Assembly (NCBI GenBank): GCA_037893245.1
Contig: JBAIAA010000531.1
Coordinates: forward strand, 434,001 to 498,000
Length of the DNA: 64,000 nucleotides
From: Crossaster papposus
Lineage: Eukaryota; Echinodermata; Asteroidea; Velatida; Solasteridae
Reading direction: 5' to 3'
Shown: positions 1-11,059 of the stretch, one piece after another
How the letters are laid out: the number at the start of each line of letters is the position of its first letter
How positions within the stretch are numbered: position 1 is the stretch's first letter
Position numbers and translations under genes: made by a program
Notes under the pieces: model-generated
The model's input: the letters and a program-made list of their open reading frames with translations, nothing else
What the model was told of the DNA's origin: nothing
Databases searched by the model: none

Positions 1-1
1 C

Positions 2-1621
2 AACGTTCAGAGTTACGTAGATCAGAAAAATATGTGTGCTGTGTTCGTGTCGCTCGACCAGCAAAAAGCGTTTGATAGAGTTGACTGGGGGTATCTTCAG
101 CAGATCCTTGGGACCCTCGGCTTTGGTGAAAATTTTAGAAAATGGGTGGAAATTCTGTACACCGACATTGAAAGTAGTGTGATTTGTAATGGGCATATTT
201 CTCGGCCTTTCTCGCTATCCCGAGGGGTTCGACAAGGCTGTCCGCTTTCGTCGTTACTTTACATCCTTGCCCTCGAGCCACTCGGGTGTGCGATCAGGGC
301 CGATCCCAAAATAAAGGGAGTTAAATTACCAGGGGGCACCGAAGCTAGGGTCTCGATGTATGCTGATGATACCACCCTCATTCTAGCGGACGATAGGTCT
401 ATCGTCCGCAGCTTTGAGCTGGTCGAGAGATACGAGCGCGCATCGGGCGCTAAGCTCAACCAGCAGAAAACGAGTGGCGTGTTTCTTGGTCGATGGAAAA
501 ATCGACCAAATGGGCCGGTTGACATCTCTTGGGCGACTTCAGCTAAAATCATTGGGATTTCTTTTGGTTATGGGAACATCCTAAACGATATGTGGGAAGA
601 TAAATTGAGAGAGCTGGAAAACTGTATTGGGGAATGGGAAGACTGTGATTTTTCGATTAAGGGGAGGGTTTCAGTAATAAATACTTTTGTGATTTCCAAA
701 ATTTGGTTCTTAGCTGAGGTCGCCCCGCCCCCCAAAAAGAAACTTAAAAAGATCAACAAGTTGATTTTCGGTTTTGTTTGGGGGCACAAACCAGAGTATG
801 TTAGCCGGGACACTATGTACCTCCCTCCATCCCAGGGAGGGATGGGGATGGTGGACATAGACAGCAAGATTGCCGCCATGCAGGGTGTTCATGTCGCCAG
901 CATCTTATCAGGCAAACCCGGCAAGTGGCGGGTTCTCGCGCGCTACTGGTGCGGTCTGTCTCTACGTAGTGCAGACCCGTCATTGGCGCGTGAGAATCTG
1001 CCGCACTGCGACACACAGCCGGACTTTTATCGTTCCATTTTGTTTAATTTCCGTAAACATCAAAGTTTAGTTCAAGACTGGCGACATATAAAACTCAAAG
1101 AACACCTTGCAACCATACTTCAGACCAAAGGATTGGTGCCGCGGGTACAACGCTCCCGCCCTGGTAAGGACTGGACTACGGCATGGTCACGCACGCTGTG
1201 TAGTAGCAAATTGTCTAATACTCAAACTTCGTTTAATTTCACAGTCGTGCACAACGTGCTGCCCACCGGTGACAGACTTCGTAAACGGTTCGGGTCAAAT
1301 GACCCCGGTCTGTGTCCACATTGCGCTCGACTAGAGACGTTAGAACATGTTTTCGTCGAGTGTGGTGTGGTCAAGCCGGTGGGCAAATGGCTTGGTCACT
1401 ACTTGGGCGGTCTGAACAACACGCGCGCGTACCCACCCGACACGGATACGCTAATTTTGTCTTTGTTTCCCAAACCAAGAACAAAAGCACTGGAACTTAA
1501 GACGGCACACAAATTAAGTATTTTTAGACGAACGATTTGGCTTGCAAGGAATGAAGCAAAATTTGATAAGAAAAATATTAATAGTCATGATTTACTGTGC
1601 CGTCTAAAAAAGTACCTATAG
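2..1621 (+). CDS. LINE reverse transcriptase, C-terminal part (L1/Tx1-like ORF2)
   Basis: The reading frame is open from the first codon in the window, so the protein continues upstream and is 5'-truncated by the window edge. Reverse transcriptase landmarks appear in order: AFDRVDW, GVRQGCPLSSLLYILALEPL and the catalytic YADDTTLI near residue 120. The C-terminal third has a zinc-knuckle-like LCPHCARLETLEHVFVEC, as in L1/Tx1-type elements. It would copy element RNA into target DNA by target-primed reverse transcription. The frame is uninterrupted to the stop at 1619-1621. Clade assignment to Tx1/L1 rests on motif wording only; another L1-group clade is possible. Confidence 0.85.
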   Translation, partial: NVQSYVDQKNMCAVFVSLDQQKAFDRVDWGYLQQILGTLGFGENFRKWVEILYTDIESSVICNGHISRPFSLSRGVRQGCPLSSLLYILALEPLGCAIRADPKIKGVKLPGGTEARVSMYADDTTLILADDRSIVRSFELVERYERASGAKLNQQKTSGVFLGRWKNRPNGPVDISWATSAKIIGISFGYGNILNDMWEDKLRELENCIGEWEDCDFSIKGRVSVINTFVISKIWFLAEVAPPPKKKLKKINKLIFGFVWGHKPEYVSRDTMYLPPSQGGMGMVDIDSKIAAMQGVHVASILSGKPGKWRVLARYWCGLSLRSADPSLARENLPHCDTQPDFYRSILFNFRKHQSLVQDWRHIKLKEHLATILQTKGLVPRVQRSRPGKDWTTAWSRTLCSSKLSNTQTSFNFTVVHNVLPTGDRLRKRFGSNDPGLCPHCARLETLEHVFVECGVVKPVGKWLGHYLGGLNNTRAYPPDTDTLILSLFPKPRTKALELKTAHKLSIFRRTIWLARNEAKFDKKNINSHDLLCRLKKYL

Positions 1622-1929
1622 GTCCGTGTCGGGGCCTGTTTCCTCAGCCAAGGTTGTTTTGCAGTCCATCATTTATTTTCAACTAATTTGAACAAATGAA
1701 TACATATTGGTAGTCAACTTGTCAAACAAGCAAGTTATGGTGGTGGGTAATAACAGTTTTCCCATTATTTTGTTTTAATAGACAAATCGATTTTTCAAAT
1801 TTTCAAAAAAGTGAGGAGTTCATGATTTAAAAGTTAGTAAAACGTATTGAAAACTAAGGCATTGAAAAGAAGTGTAACTTTTTAATTGTAAACTTGTTAA
1901 TTGTATAATTGTATATTTTTCGATGTAGG
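1622..1929. other. LINE 3' flank, AT-rich, no gene seen
   Basis: Short AT-rich stretch after the LINE stop codon, probably the 3' untranslated region. No clear poly(A) tail or target duplication could be picked out before the tandem repeat begins near 1930. Confidence 0.4.
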
Positions 1930-2513
1930 TTTTTTTCGGAAGGAATAAACCATTTAAAGAAAGGAAGTATAAATCGGTGCACCAGCTCAAATAACACGTG
2001 ACGGGGCCGCCCAATGGCGAATAACAAACTCGGCACCAACTCGGCCACCGCGCGAGCAAGGCGGATACAATTAATTTACGAAGGCCTCGCGTAACGCATG
2101 TAGCCGCCGCTTAATCGCAAACAGCCAACAATTTGGTAACCGAGTTACGGTAGTACGATTTCGGGAAGGCTTCGGCCCGAACTCCAGGCAAGGACAATGC
2201 CAAAATAACGCAATAGTTCACGCAAAAAGGCCCACAGACATCGACAGGCAATCGAAAAGCGATTACGCGTTTATCGGTAACGTCCGTTTCTTTTAAATCT
2301 CACTTCGGACGAATACGATTTTTTTTTTAAATCTTATTCCCCGGGGGATTCCCCGTCGCGAACGATCCGGCACACCGACGCCGGCGGCACACACGCGCGG
2401 CGGCGAGTCGCCCGACCAAAAGCCAACATGGCGCCAACCATGCGCCAAGATGGCGCGGCCCTGTGTTCCAAGATGGCGGCGCCCAGGGACAATTTAACAT
2501 CTTTTATAGTATA
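1930..2513. repeat. Tandem ~1.45 kb unit, copy 1 (partial)
   Basis: The right-hand third of the same unit seen complete at 9612-11059. It matches from the GGAAGGAATAAACCATTT stretch, skips part of the unit, then follows it to the end (CACGTG, GGCCGCCCAATGGCG, CCCCGGGGGATTCCCCG, and AAGATGGCG motifs). It ends exactly where the hairpin that opens copy 2 begins. Confidence 0.8.
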
Positions 2514-2549
2514 CTAGCAGGATGCCGCGCTTCGCGCGGCACCTGCTAG
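2514..2549. repeat. Junction hairpin CTAGCAGG...CCTGCTAG (copy 1)
   Basis: Near-perfect palindrome: CTAGCAGG, then GCCGCGC, a CGCGGC arm and CCTGCTAG. The same 36-bp hairpin recurs at 9612-9647 and 11060-11095, each time at the junction between two copies of the ~1.45 kb unit. Confidence 0.85.
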
Positions 2550-3947
2550 CTGGGTGAAATCGTAACTTATAGATACACCTTGTTGACGTCTTAAAAACAC
2601 AATGGATTGTATGACAAACAAATCGCGAAAATTTGCGAGTAGAGTACCAGCTAGAAAGTATTTCGAGCGCACGAAATTATTTCGAGCTCACGAACAGATT
2701 TTTTCGAGCCCACGAAGTAATTTCGTGGCCACGAAAACATTTCGAGCTCACGAAATAAGTTATTTTGAGTGCACGAAGAAAACTCAAATTATTTCGTAAC
2801 GGTGATTTGTATTCGTTATATGTCCCTTTAGGGGCTCCGTAGAATACCATTGACTCTGAATAAAAACAATCTTTGTAAAAATACTCCCGAATTCCGAACT
2901 AATAATACTCAATAGGCAGTCCATCTTCGCTTGCAGCTGCCTGCGTCTCGTGATTTTTAACAGGAATCGTACGGAAAACAATACGAACCACCTCGGGATT
3001 TCTGATTTACATCATCACGATTAAAAAAAACAACAGACCGGCCGTCTGACAGTGCGCCCTCAACAGACGTAATGCAGTCACGTTTCTAAATTGCATATTC
3101 ATATCCACCATCGCCATACAATTTCGCGACATTTTTGCACGATCAAAGTTGAAATTGAGGCAATAGCGATATGTTTCGGAGTGTTTTGAGACAGATAATG
3201 TTGTAATATTTAAGTATCGACAATGTGAAGCAAAGAAATTTGCCCAAAAGGCAACACGAAAGGAATAAATCATTTTTTAACGTTCCAAGCCTGTGACTGC
3301 AATGTGGTCGACGCGCACAAAATTCGAAGCCGAAAACGAAGCTGGCGCTCAAACTCCGCAATAACCAAGGGAGTATAAAGCTCAAATAACACGTGAAGGG
3401 GCCGCCCAATGGCGAACAACAAACTCGGCACCAACTCGGCCACCGCGCAAGCAAGGCGGATACAATTAATTTGCGAAGGCTTCGTGTAACACATGTAGCC
3501 GCCGCTTAATCGCAAACAGCCAACAATTTGGCAACCGAGTTACGGTAGTACGATTTCGGGAAGGCTTCGGCCCGAACTCCGGACAAGGACAATGCAAAAA
3601 TAACGCAATAGTTCACGCAAAAAGGCCCACAGACATCGACAGGCAATCGAAAAGCGATTACGCGTTTATCGGTAACGTCCGTTTCTTTTAAATCTCACTT
3701 CGGACGAATACGATTTTTTTTAAAATCTTATTCCCCGGGGGATTCCCCGTCGCGAACGATCCGGCACCCCGCCGCACCGACGCCGGCGGCACACGCGCGC
3801 GGCGACGAGTCGCCCGACTAAAAGCCAACATGGCGCCAACCATGCGCCAAGATGGCGCGGCCCTGTGTTCCAAGATGGCGCGGCCCTGTGTTCCAAGATG
3901 GCGGCGCCCAGGGACAAGATGGCGCATTTGTCATCTTTTGTAGTATA
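2514..3947. repeat. Tandem ~1.45 kb unit, copy 2
   Basis: Starts with the hairpin, then GGGTGAAATCGTAACTTATA, a cluster of degenerate TTTCGAGCNCACGAAA motifs (2660-2770), a central region with small conserved but unconvincing minus-strand frames, and a GC-rich end with one AACATGGCG and several AAGATGGCG (YY1-like) motifs. It is closely similar to copy 3 over its whole length. It is cut from copy 3 by the ISL2EU transposon. Confidence 0.88.
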
Positions 3948-4013
3948 GATAGAAGATAGATAGATATAGATAGATAGATAGAAGATAGAAGATAGATAGA
4001 TAGAAGATAGATA
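3946..4013. repeat. GATA/GAAGATA microsatellite
   Basis: Irregular run of GATA and GAAGATA units. Other copies have only TAGTATAGAC here, so it is a local expansion at the junction, directly left of the transposon end. Confidence 0.9.
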
Positions 4014-4075
4014 TACACGAATCCAGCGATATTACTAAAACGCGTGAGGGCGCCATACTACAGGTCACTGCGGTG
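4014..4075 (+). repeat. ISL2EU left terminal inverted repeat
   Basis: Matches the reverse complement of 9545-9607 with scattered mismatches. Begins TACACGAATCC. Confidence 0.92.
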
Positions 4076-4215
4076 TTCCGCGCGCGTATCAATCAACAAT
4101 GGGTACACAATGTATGTGTACGCTAAAATGGAACTTTAACTTTTTGTTCGTTCAGCCTAATTCGTTACTCATATTTCTTGAATTATCCTGGCTGACTAGA
4201 TAAATTAAAATTGCC

Positions 4216-6456
4216 ATGGCAAGTAAGAAGGGACACTCAGGAAGAAACTGTGCTGTCTTCAACTGCTCGAATAGCAGTAAAAAGGTCCAAATTTGGAAGA
4301 AAACTCGGTGTGAAGTTCACCCGCCTTTGATACACAGCGAGTGTGCATGCACGAAGCCGTTTTCGTTGCACAGATTTCCAAACCGTGCAGATGAGGCAGA
4401 AATTCGTCGGCGGTGGATACAAAACATCTCTCGGAAGGACTTTGTTCCAAAGAAACACGGTGTGGTATGTGTTATTTTTAAATAATGTTCGTGTTATTAC
4501 ATTAAATTAATTATTTAATAATATAAATGTGCATACTATTATTACTAGTATTAAGTACATATGAAGCACGGAAAGGCATTTTATTAATGTTTTGGGAATT
4601 AGCTAAATAGTTTGCTAAGAATAGGTCTACATTAAAACAATGTAGCCTAAAATATTTCCTTATTACTAGGCTAATTTTGTGAAAAGAGGGCAGTGTTTTG
4701 ATTTATGCACGAAACTTCAACTTGTATTGTAAAACATTGGAGGTGTCCCAAATTACATGATTATCAAAGCGCCATGTGACTGAGTTGGCCCAGTACCCAA
4801 CATGTACATCTTTACTTCAGTTCAATTGGTTGAACATTTGGGTCCTGTCCCAATTGTATTTTCACAGTCTTCTATCTTTCATTTGTTCATTTTCTTCCAA
4901 GGTTTGTGGAATCCATTTTACAGATGGAAAGCCAACGAAAGAAAACCCGTACCCCATTTTGAACCTGGGATACACTCCTCATGTGAGTATGGCTCAGAAT
5001 GTACTATGAAGGTTAATGGTTTTTGTATAGTTTGTCTTTGAAAGAAAATGAAATTAATATCAGTACATTTTGCCAGCAGTAGTATTATAGTGGATGTAAG
5101 TAAGCATGGAAGAAAGACGAGTATAAATATTTAAGTTGCCCTCCTGAAATATTTAAGTTTCCCTTGCAGAAATCTATGCAACCTCTAACCTCTAACCATT
5201 TTCCCCCTTCACTTTTACTTTAATTAGAAATCTCTTTCGGCGGGTAGAGCTCCTTCAAAGAGGAGATGTTTTCAGCATAAAAAAACAGAGACAGAAAACC
5301 AAGCACACGACTTGAAAACAGCAAACCAAACTACAGCCGAAGATAATCCGCACATCGCACCTGAAGAGAAAAATCGTATGTCTCAAGTTATGCCACCTCA
5401 AAATGTTGATGTTGGCACCCAGTGCTCAGATATTACAGACCACACCTATGAGCGTAATACCAGAATGAAGACATATGCAACCCAGACGGATCCAGCATCA
5501 GCTATGCCTGCCCATGACATGGATGACAGGGACAGCAAGTTTTTCACAGGACTAAGTAAAGTGATATTTTGGGGGTTGGTTAGTGCTCTTGTGGCATTCA
5601 TTTCGCCACCTTTGACATTTAAGATGGCAGTACCTGACCAAATTCTGCTAGTGTTGATGAGATTGCGTCTTGGTTTAATGTTCACTGACTTAGGGAAACG
5701 CTTTGCTGCGAGTCAAACAACGGCATGTAACATTTTTGCTGCATGGATACCTTTGATGGCTAAGTTTATGAAGCTTAACATAATTTTATGGCTTCCACGG
5801 GACACACTTCAAAGGATTAGGCCTCAGAGTTTTGCAGAAAATTATCCAAGAGCAACGTGCATCATTGATTGCATGGAAGTATTTGTACAACGGCCCAAAA
5901 ACTTGAAAAAAGAGCACAAACATTTGTAATTATAAAAGCCACAATACATATAAGGCTTTATACTGCATTGCACCAAATGGATTTGTAATGTTTGTTTCCA
6001 AATTGTTTGGAGGAAGAGCCAGTGACGTATTTATCACAAAAAAACTCTGGCTTCATTGACCAGCTTCTACCGGGGGATGAGGTTTTAGCAGATCGTGGTT
6101 TTACAATTAATGATATTTTGCCTCATGGAGTAAAGCTGGCCATCCCAGCATTTACGAAAGGTCTTAAAGAATTACCTGAATTTGCTGTAACTGAGACGCG
6201 TCGCCTGGCTAATGTCCGAATACATATAGAGCGAGCAATTAGACGTTTAAAATGCTTCAAGATTTTGAGTACAGTTATTCCTGGTAGAGTTCAAAATGTG
6301 GATGACATTGTGACAGTCTGTGCAGGATTATGCAACTTACAGCCACACCTGATACAGGAGGACGATGAAGATGAAGAAGAACCAATAGAGACAGAGGTGC
6401 ACGAAGACAGAGAACAAGGAGATGTCCAATACATGTGGGACATTGTAGAAGAGTAA
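4216..6456 (+). pseudogene. THAP-DDE transposase of the ISL2EU element (three exons, frameshifted)
   Basis: Exon 1 (4216-4464) holds the first half of a THAP zinc finger (C-x4-C, FSLHRFP, RRRW) and ends at a GTATGT donor. Exon 2 (4902-4982), after a pyrimidine tract, supplies VCGIHF and LNLGYTP, completing THAP. Exon 3 (5228-6456) starts after TTTAATTAG and contains a short acidic/polar linker with GTQCSD, then the DDE_4 catalytic core: IIDCME, LADRGF and HIERAIRRLK give the D-D-E triad. Splice phases agree (0/0). Two frame breaks lie near 5925-5935 and in an A7 run near 6040. The protein would bind the terminal repeats and cut the element out. Confidence 0.88.
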
Positions 6457-6540
6457 TTCGAAAATCATACAATATGGCCATGACCTTCAACGCGCATGAG
6501 GAAAATTGTGCAGTGGCTTACATTTTCAGTGCAATTATAT

Positions 6541-6688
6541 AATGCAGGGCCCACCGAAGCTACATGTACATGGATTTATTTAGCCCAGGACATAGAATGG
6601 AGTGACCCTAACTCTGTATACCCTATAGGCCACTCCATTCTATGTCCTAGGTTAAATAAACGGTAGAGCAGTTGAGTGGCCCTGCATT
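6541..6688. repeat. Imperfect long hairpin between the two convergent ISL2EU genes
   Basis: Outer arms AATGCAGGGCC and GGCCCTGCATT; inner arms CAGGACATAGAATGGAGTG and CACTCCATTCTATGTCCT. It sits between the transposase stop and the nuclease stop. It could be a small hairpin MITE inserted in the element, or a structured 3' end shared by both transcripts. Confidence 0.8.
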
Positions 6689-8814
6689 CTATAGTTGTAC
6701 CGACTTGGCAAACAGCAAAAATAGCAGCCGACACGTGATGGACCAATGAGAATGTGGTTCTCGATCATGAATATGTACGAGTATAGTAATTATATGTAGC
6801 TTCTTTGCTTGTGGTGAATTTGCTTGTATTGCATACCATGTGCACTGCATCTACAAGTATATATGTACAACACGTCAAATAAAGAATTTTAAAAACCACA
6901 TCACAGTTCAGGAGCATCAAAAGGTGTTTTATTCTTGATGTTTTTTCTGTTTTGAAAAACAAATAACAGATGCAATGGTGCTTAAAATGTACACTTGCTG
7001 AATTATTCAGCTGAGAACCAGTCAGCGGCAAGATACTTTAGCTGGTAACCTGTTTTTCTAAAGCAAATTGTGCTCTGCATTTTTTGTGCCTGGTATAAAG
7101 CTCTGTGAAATTGTGTGAAAAAGCACTACATGTACATGTACACACACTTATACTGTATATCACTGAACTCGGTCCAGAGGGTATATTTATATTAAACCCT
7201 ACAAGTTAGTACTTCTGGTCAGAATCTTTGACAGTACTACATGTACTGTACTACTTCAGTTGCTCAATTTTTAAATGCCCATGTGCTACTCTTGTGGAGA
7301 CTGTAGGAAGCAAATGTTGGAAATAAATTAACTTGAAATGATCTAAGCACATTTCTACCCAGTCCTTGTCATAAAGAACATTTGCAATTACATGCTCATC
7401 AGCTGGCCAGACAAGAAATTTACAGCGTTCCTTGTTGGCACAATGCATAGCGATTTGAACTTGATAATAATAGCCTAACCCTGAAGCAGTCTGACGAAGA
7501 ACATACTTCCCATCTACCATTCGAACATCATACTTATTTGATTCAATCATTCTGATTAGGCTACCACCATAAGGTTGCAGTTTTTTTGGAAGTTGGACAC
7601 TTAATTTCCAAGATGGTGTTATCATCAATGATTCCATCAAGGCTGGCACCCAGCAACTGTTCTGCTGGGTGGACAACAAGTCCTGTGGTCTTCACTTTCT
7701 TGTGGTATGTTCGTTCATAGAAATTACGAGCCAAGGGTTCGCATTCTTGCCCATGTCTTGTGGCAGCGTTGCCTAAAAACCTGCTGTTAAGCTTACGGTC
7801 AATCCACTTTTTGGGGTCTGCCTTCTTTGGCACACCTGAAGCCTCGCTGCTTGTTATCCTGATTTTTCGCTGGGCTCGCCACAGTAAAGAGTTTTGGTCT
7901 TTGGTTGCTCTGGCAAGGTTGTCCCTGTGTTCACATTTCACGTATTTGTCAAATACAGCATTGCACAGGTGGCATTGATGTTCAACACAGTTGCCATGTA
8001 CTTTGGGCAAAAAGTCATTTTCATGTCTGATGATTTTACTTGGCTTAGCAGTCAATACATGATTCATGATTGTTCCCGGAATTGAAGCTAGACCTGCGAT
8101 TACTCCTGACTTGAAATGCTGAATCAGATCATCATCTGTCTCAATTGATGTTGTAACAACAAATGTGGATTTACTAGCTGTTTCGTTTGAAGCACGTATG
8201 TTCTCAACTGTATCAGGAAGAACATTCTGGGATGTCGAGTTGTTCCACACACATGCTGTATCTAGTACATGACACACCAGTGTAGCCTTTGATGGCAGCT
8301 TGGTTCGCTTTGTAGAGCACACCAGCTATATGACTACAACATTTGCCCTGGTTAGCCATGCAGTCGCACTTGACGTAAACATTTTCAGCACTCTGTCTGC
8401 GTAGCGTTAACTCCACAGAATGATAGGAGTCAATAGACTGTGAATGTCGTACGGGAGCTTTCATCATGATGTGTTCAGCATCAGGTAGCTGGTGGACTAT
8501 CTGACCTACCCATCCAGATCTCAAGTAATTCTCGCCCTATTATGAGAGACCGGTAGTAAGCATTTAGTTGGGCATCACATGCTGGATGGTTCAGGAAGTA
8601 GTCTTGGATAGCTATGGAAATATAATATGGTAGAACTCATTTAATTTCTTTTTGGGCAGTTTTGCTAGTTGATAATTGTACATGAATACTAGTTTCAATT
8701 ATTTGCCACGAACATAGTCATTTTGCACACCTAAAACTTGACTGAAATAAACAAATTCATTAAACGACAAAATAAAACAAAGCCGGCATTACCATAAACA
8801 CACCATTTTTTTGG

Positions 8815-8843
8815 GAGGGGGGGGGGGGGGGGGGGGGGGGGGG
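8815..8843. repeat. Poly-G run
   Basis: About 28 G in a row inside the nuclease gene intron. Confidence 0.95.
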
Positions 8844-8874
8844 TGCTTCATGTAGGGGATTATTGCCATAAATT

Positions 8875-9011
8875 ATAAGCGAGTTTGATCATTCTCAGGT
8901 CAAAAGTCAGCTGTACCAAATTCCGCCTCGTCGAATAAGCCCTGCACACTGTTTTGGTACAGCTGACCTACCCATATTGCATTGCAGGAGTCAATTATCA
9001 AACTCGCTTAT
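8875..9011. repeat. Hairpin MITE-like palindrome in the nuclease intron
   Basis: Arms ATAAGCGAGTTTGAT and ATCAAACTCGCTTAT enclose a second inverted pair, GTCAGCTGTACCAAA and TTTTGGTACAGCTGAC. Probably a small inverted-repeat element that inserted in the intron. Confidence 0.75.
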
Positions 9012-9544
9012 TGGATTGTTGTGATAGGAACTATACCTGCTTCAATGCAGTATTATTAATTTATTTTCAGGAACTTTAAACGGTACATATGAATAGGCTA
9101 GGGCCTACATGAACGTTGAACTAGTATGATATGACTAAATTACAATGGCACACCCTAAACGAATTGACATTAACGTCCAAGTATTTAAAAAGCAATAATT
9201 AAACTAGCATGCAAACTAACGGGAGTGTAATCTGTACTGTAGTGTAGGCCTAACGTTAACCAGGGTCCAACTCAATTTATACTCGGTCTCGGTGGTCGTG
9301 ACTCGTGGTCATCATATCGTGTCAAAATATCTCTTTGCAAGTCAAAACTTGAATCAAAGTACATACCTTCGTCAGTCAGGAAAGGCCACTGGCGTACATC
9401 GTCGACCCAAGTGTTCATTTTTAACAAGATGATAAGTTTGAAGAAATAATAGGGCTATAGTAATACAATAACAACTGTCAAAAATCCTAATTTTGTGTTT
9501 ACTTTTACACACGGTTACGAAATTGCCGGCCAGCTACCGTGCGT

Positions 9545-9607
9545 ACACCGCAGTGACCTGAAGTAGGGCGCCCTCAACCGTTTGAGTAATCTCGCCGGAT
9601 TCGTGTA
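9545..9607 (-). repeat. ISL2EU right terminal inverted repeat
   Basis: Reverse complement of the left end at 4014-4075; ends GGATTCGTGTA. Confidence 0.92.
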
Positions 9608-9611
9608 TAGA

Positions 9612-11059
9612 CTAGCAGGATGCCGCGCTTCGCGCGGCACCTGCTAGCTGGGTGAAATCGTAACTTATAGATACACCTTGTTGACGTCTTAAAAACATAA
9701 TGGATTGTATGACAAACAAATCGCGAAACTTGGCGAGTAGATAGTACCAGCTAGAAAGTATTTCGAGCGCACGAAATTATTTCGAGCTCACGAACAAATA
9801 TTCTTGGAGCGCAAGAAGTCATTTCGTGGCCACGACAACATTTCGAGCTCACGAAATAAGTTATTTTGAGTGCACGAAATAAAATACTCAAATTATTTCG
9901 TAACGGTGATTTTTATTCGTCATATGTCCCTTTAGGGGCTCCGTAGAATACCATCGACTCTGAATAACAAACAATCTTTGTAAAAAATACTTCCCGACTT
10001 CCGAACTAATAATACTCGATAGGCAGTCCATCTTCGCTTGCATGCTGCCTGCGTCTCGTGATTTTTTAACAGGAATCGTACGGGAAACAATACGAACCAC
10101 TTCGGGATTTCTGATTTACATCATCGTGAAAATCGTGATTAAAAAACTCAACAGGCCGGCCATCTGACAGTGCGCCCTCAACTGACGTAATGCAGGCACG
10201 TTTCTAAATTGCATATTCATATCCACCATCGCCATACAATTTCGCGACATTTTTGCACGATCAAAGTTGAAATTGAGGCAATAGCGATATGTTTCGGAGT
10301 GTTTTGAGACAGATAATGTTGTAATATTTAAGTATCGACAATGTGAAGCAAAGAAATTTGCCCAAAAGGCAACACGAAAGGAATAAATCATTTTTTAACG
10401 TTCCAAGCCTGTGACTGCAATGTGGTCGATGCGCACGAAATTCGAAGCCGAAAACGAAGCTGGCGCTCAAACTCCGCAACATAAACCAAGGGAGTATAAA
10501 GCTCAAATAACACGTGACGGGGCCGCCCAATGGCGAAAAACAAACTCGGCACCAACTCGGCCACCGCGCAAGCAAGGCGGATACAATTAATTTGCGAAGG
10601 CTTCGCGTAACGCATGTAGCCGCCGCTTAATCGCAAACAGCCAACAATTTGGTAACCGAGTTACGGTAGTACGATTTCGGGAAGGCTTCGGCCCGAACTC
10701 AGGGCAAGGACAATGCAAAAATAACGCAATAGTTCACGCAAAAAGGCCCACAGACATCGACAGGCAATCGAAAAGCGATTACGCGTTTATCGGTAACGTC
10801 CGTTTCTTTTAAATCTCACTTCGGACGAATACGATTTTTTTTTAAATCTTATTCCCCGGGGGATTCCCCGGGGGATTCCCCGTCGCGAACGATCCGGCAC
10901 CCCGCCGCACCGACGCCGGCGGCACACACGCGCGGCGACGAGTCGCCCGACCAAAAGCCAAGATGGCGCCAACCACGCGCCAAGATGGCGCGGCCCTGCG
11001 TTCCAAGATGGCGGCGCCCAGGGACAAGATGGCGAATTTAACATCTTTTATAGTATAGA
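9612..11059. repeat. Tandem ~1.45 kb unit, copy 3 (complete, 1,448 bp)
   Basis: The only uninterrupted unit: hairpin at 9612-9647, TTTCGAGCNCACGAAA motif cluster, middle region, and a GC-rich end with four AAGATGGCG motifs in ~80 bp (10960-11035). The next hairpin begins at 11060. Confidence 0.92.

Larger units (their letters stand above)
7251..9418 (-). pseudogene. SWIM zinc finger + YqaJ nuclease of the ISL2EU element (frameshifted)
   Basis: Exon 1 (9367-9418) encodes MNTWVDDVRQWPFLTDE and ends at GTATGT. Exon 2 (7251-8611) begins after TTTCCATAG in matching phase. It carries a SWIM finger (CDCMANQGKCCSHIAGVLY near 8330-8390) and a YqaJ nuclease core: SLDGIIDD, LEIKCP (catalytic E-x-K) and GYYYQVQIAMHC. 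Frame breaks occur near 8540, near 8300, and at a T7 run near 7590. YqaJ proteins resemble lambda exonuclease; in ISL2EU elements this second protein is thought to process DNA ends with the transposase. The 755-bp intron holds a poly-G run and a hairpin. Confidence 0.85.
4014..9607. mobile_element. ISL2EU-type DNA transposon (PIF/Harbinger group), decayed
   Basis: Bounded by ~62-bp terminal inverted repeats starting TACACGAATCC and including GAGGGCGCC and CAGGTCACTGCGGTGT (left 4014-4075, right 9545-9607). TA flanks both ends (4012-4013 and 9608-9609), fitting the 2-bp duplication expected for ISL2EU. Inside are two convergent genes: a THAP plus DDE transposase on the plus strand and a SWIM plus YqaJ nuclease on the minus strand, the known two-gene layout of this family. 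Inserted at the junction of two tandem units. Both genes are frameshifted, so this copy is probably inactive. Confidence 0.92.

Noticed and set aside
3007..3515. Minus-strand frames (about 80-105 codons) conserved between tandem units 2 and 3
   Set aside because: Conservation is equally high in non-coding parts of the unit, frames overlap each other, no known domain, and start codons are weak.
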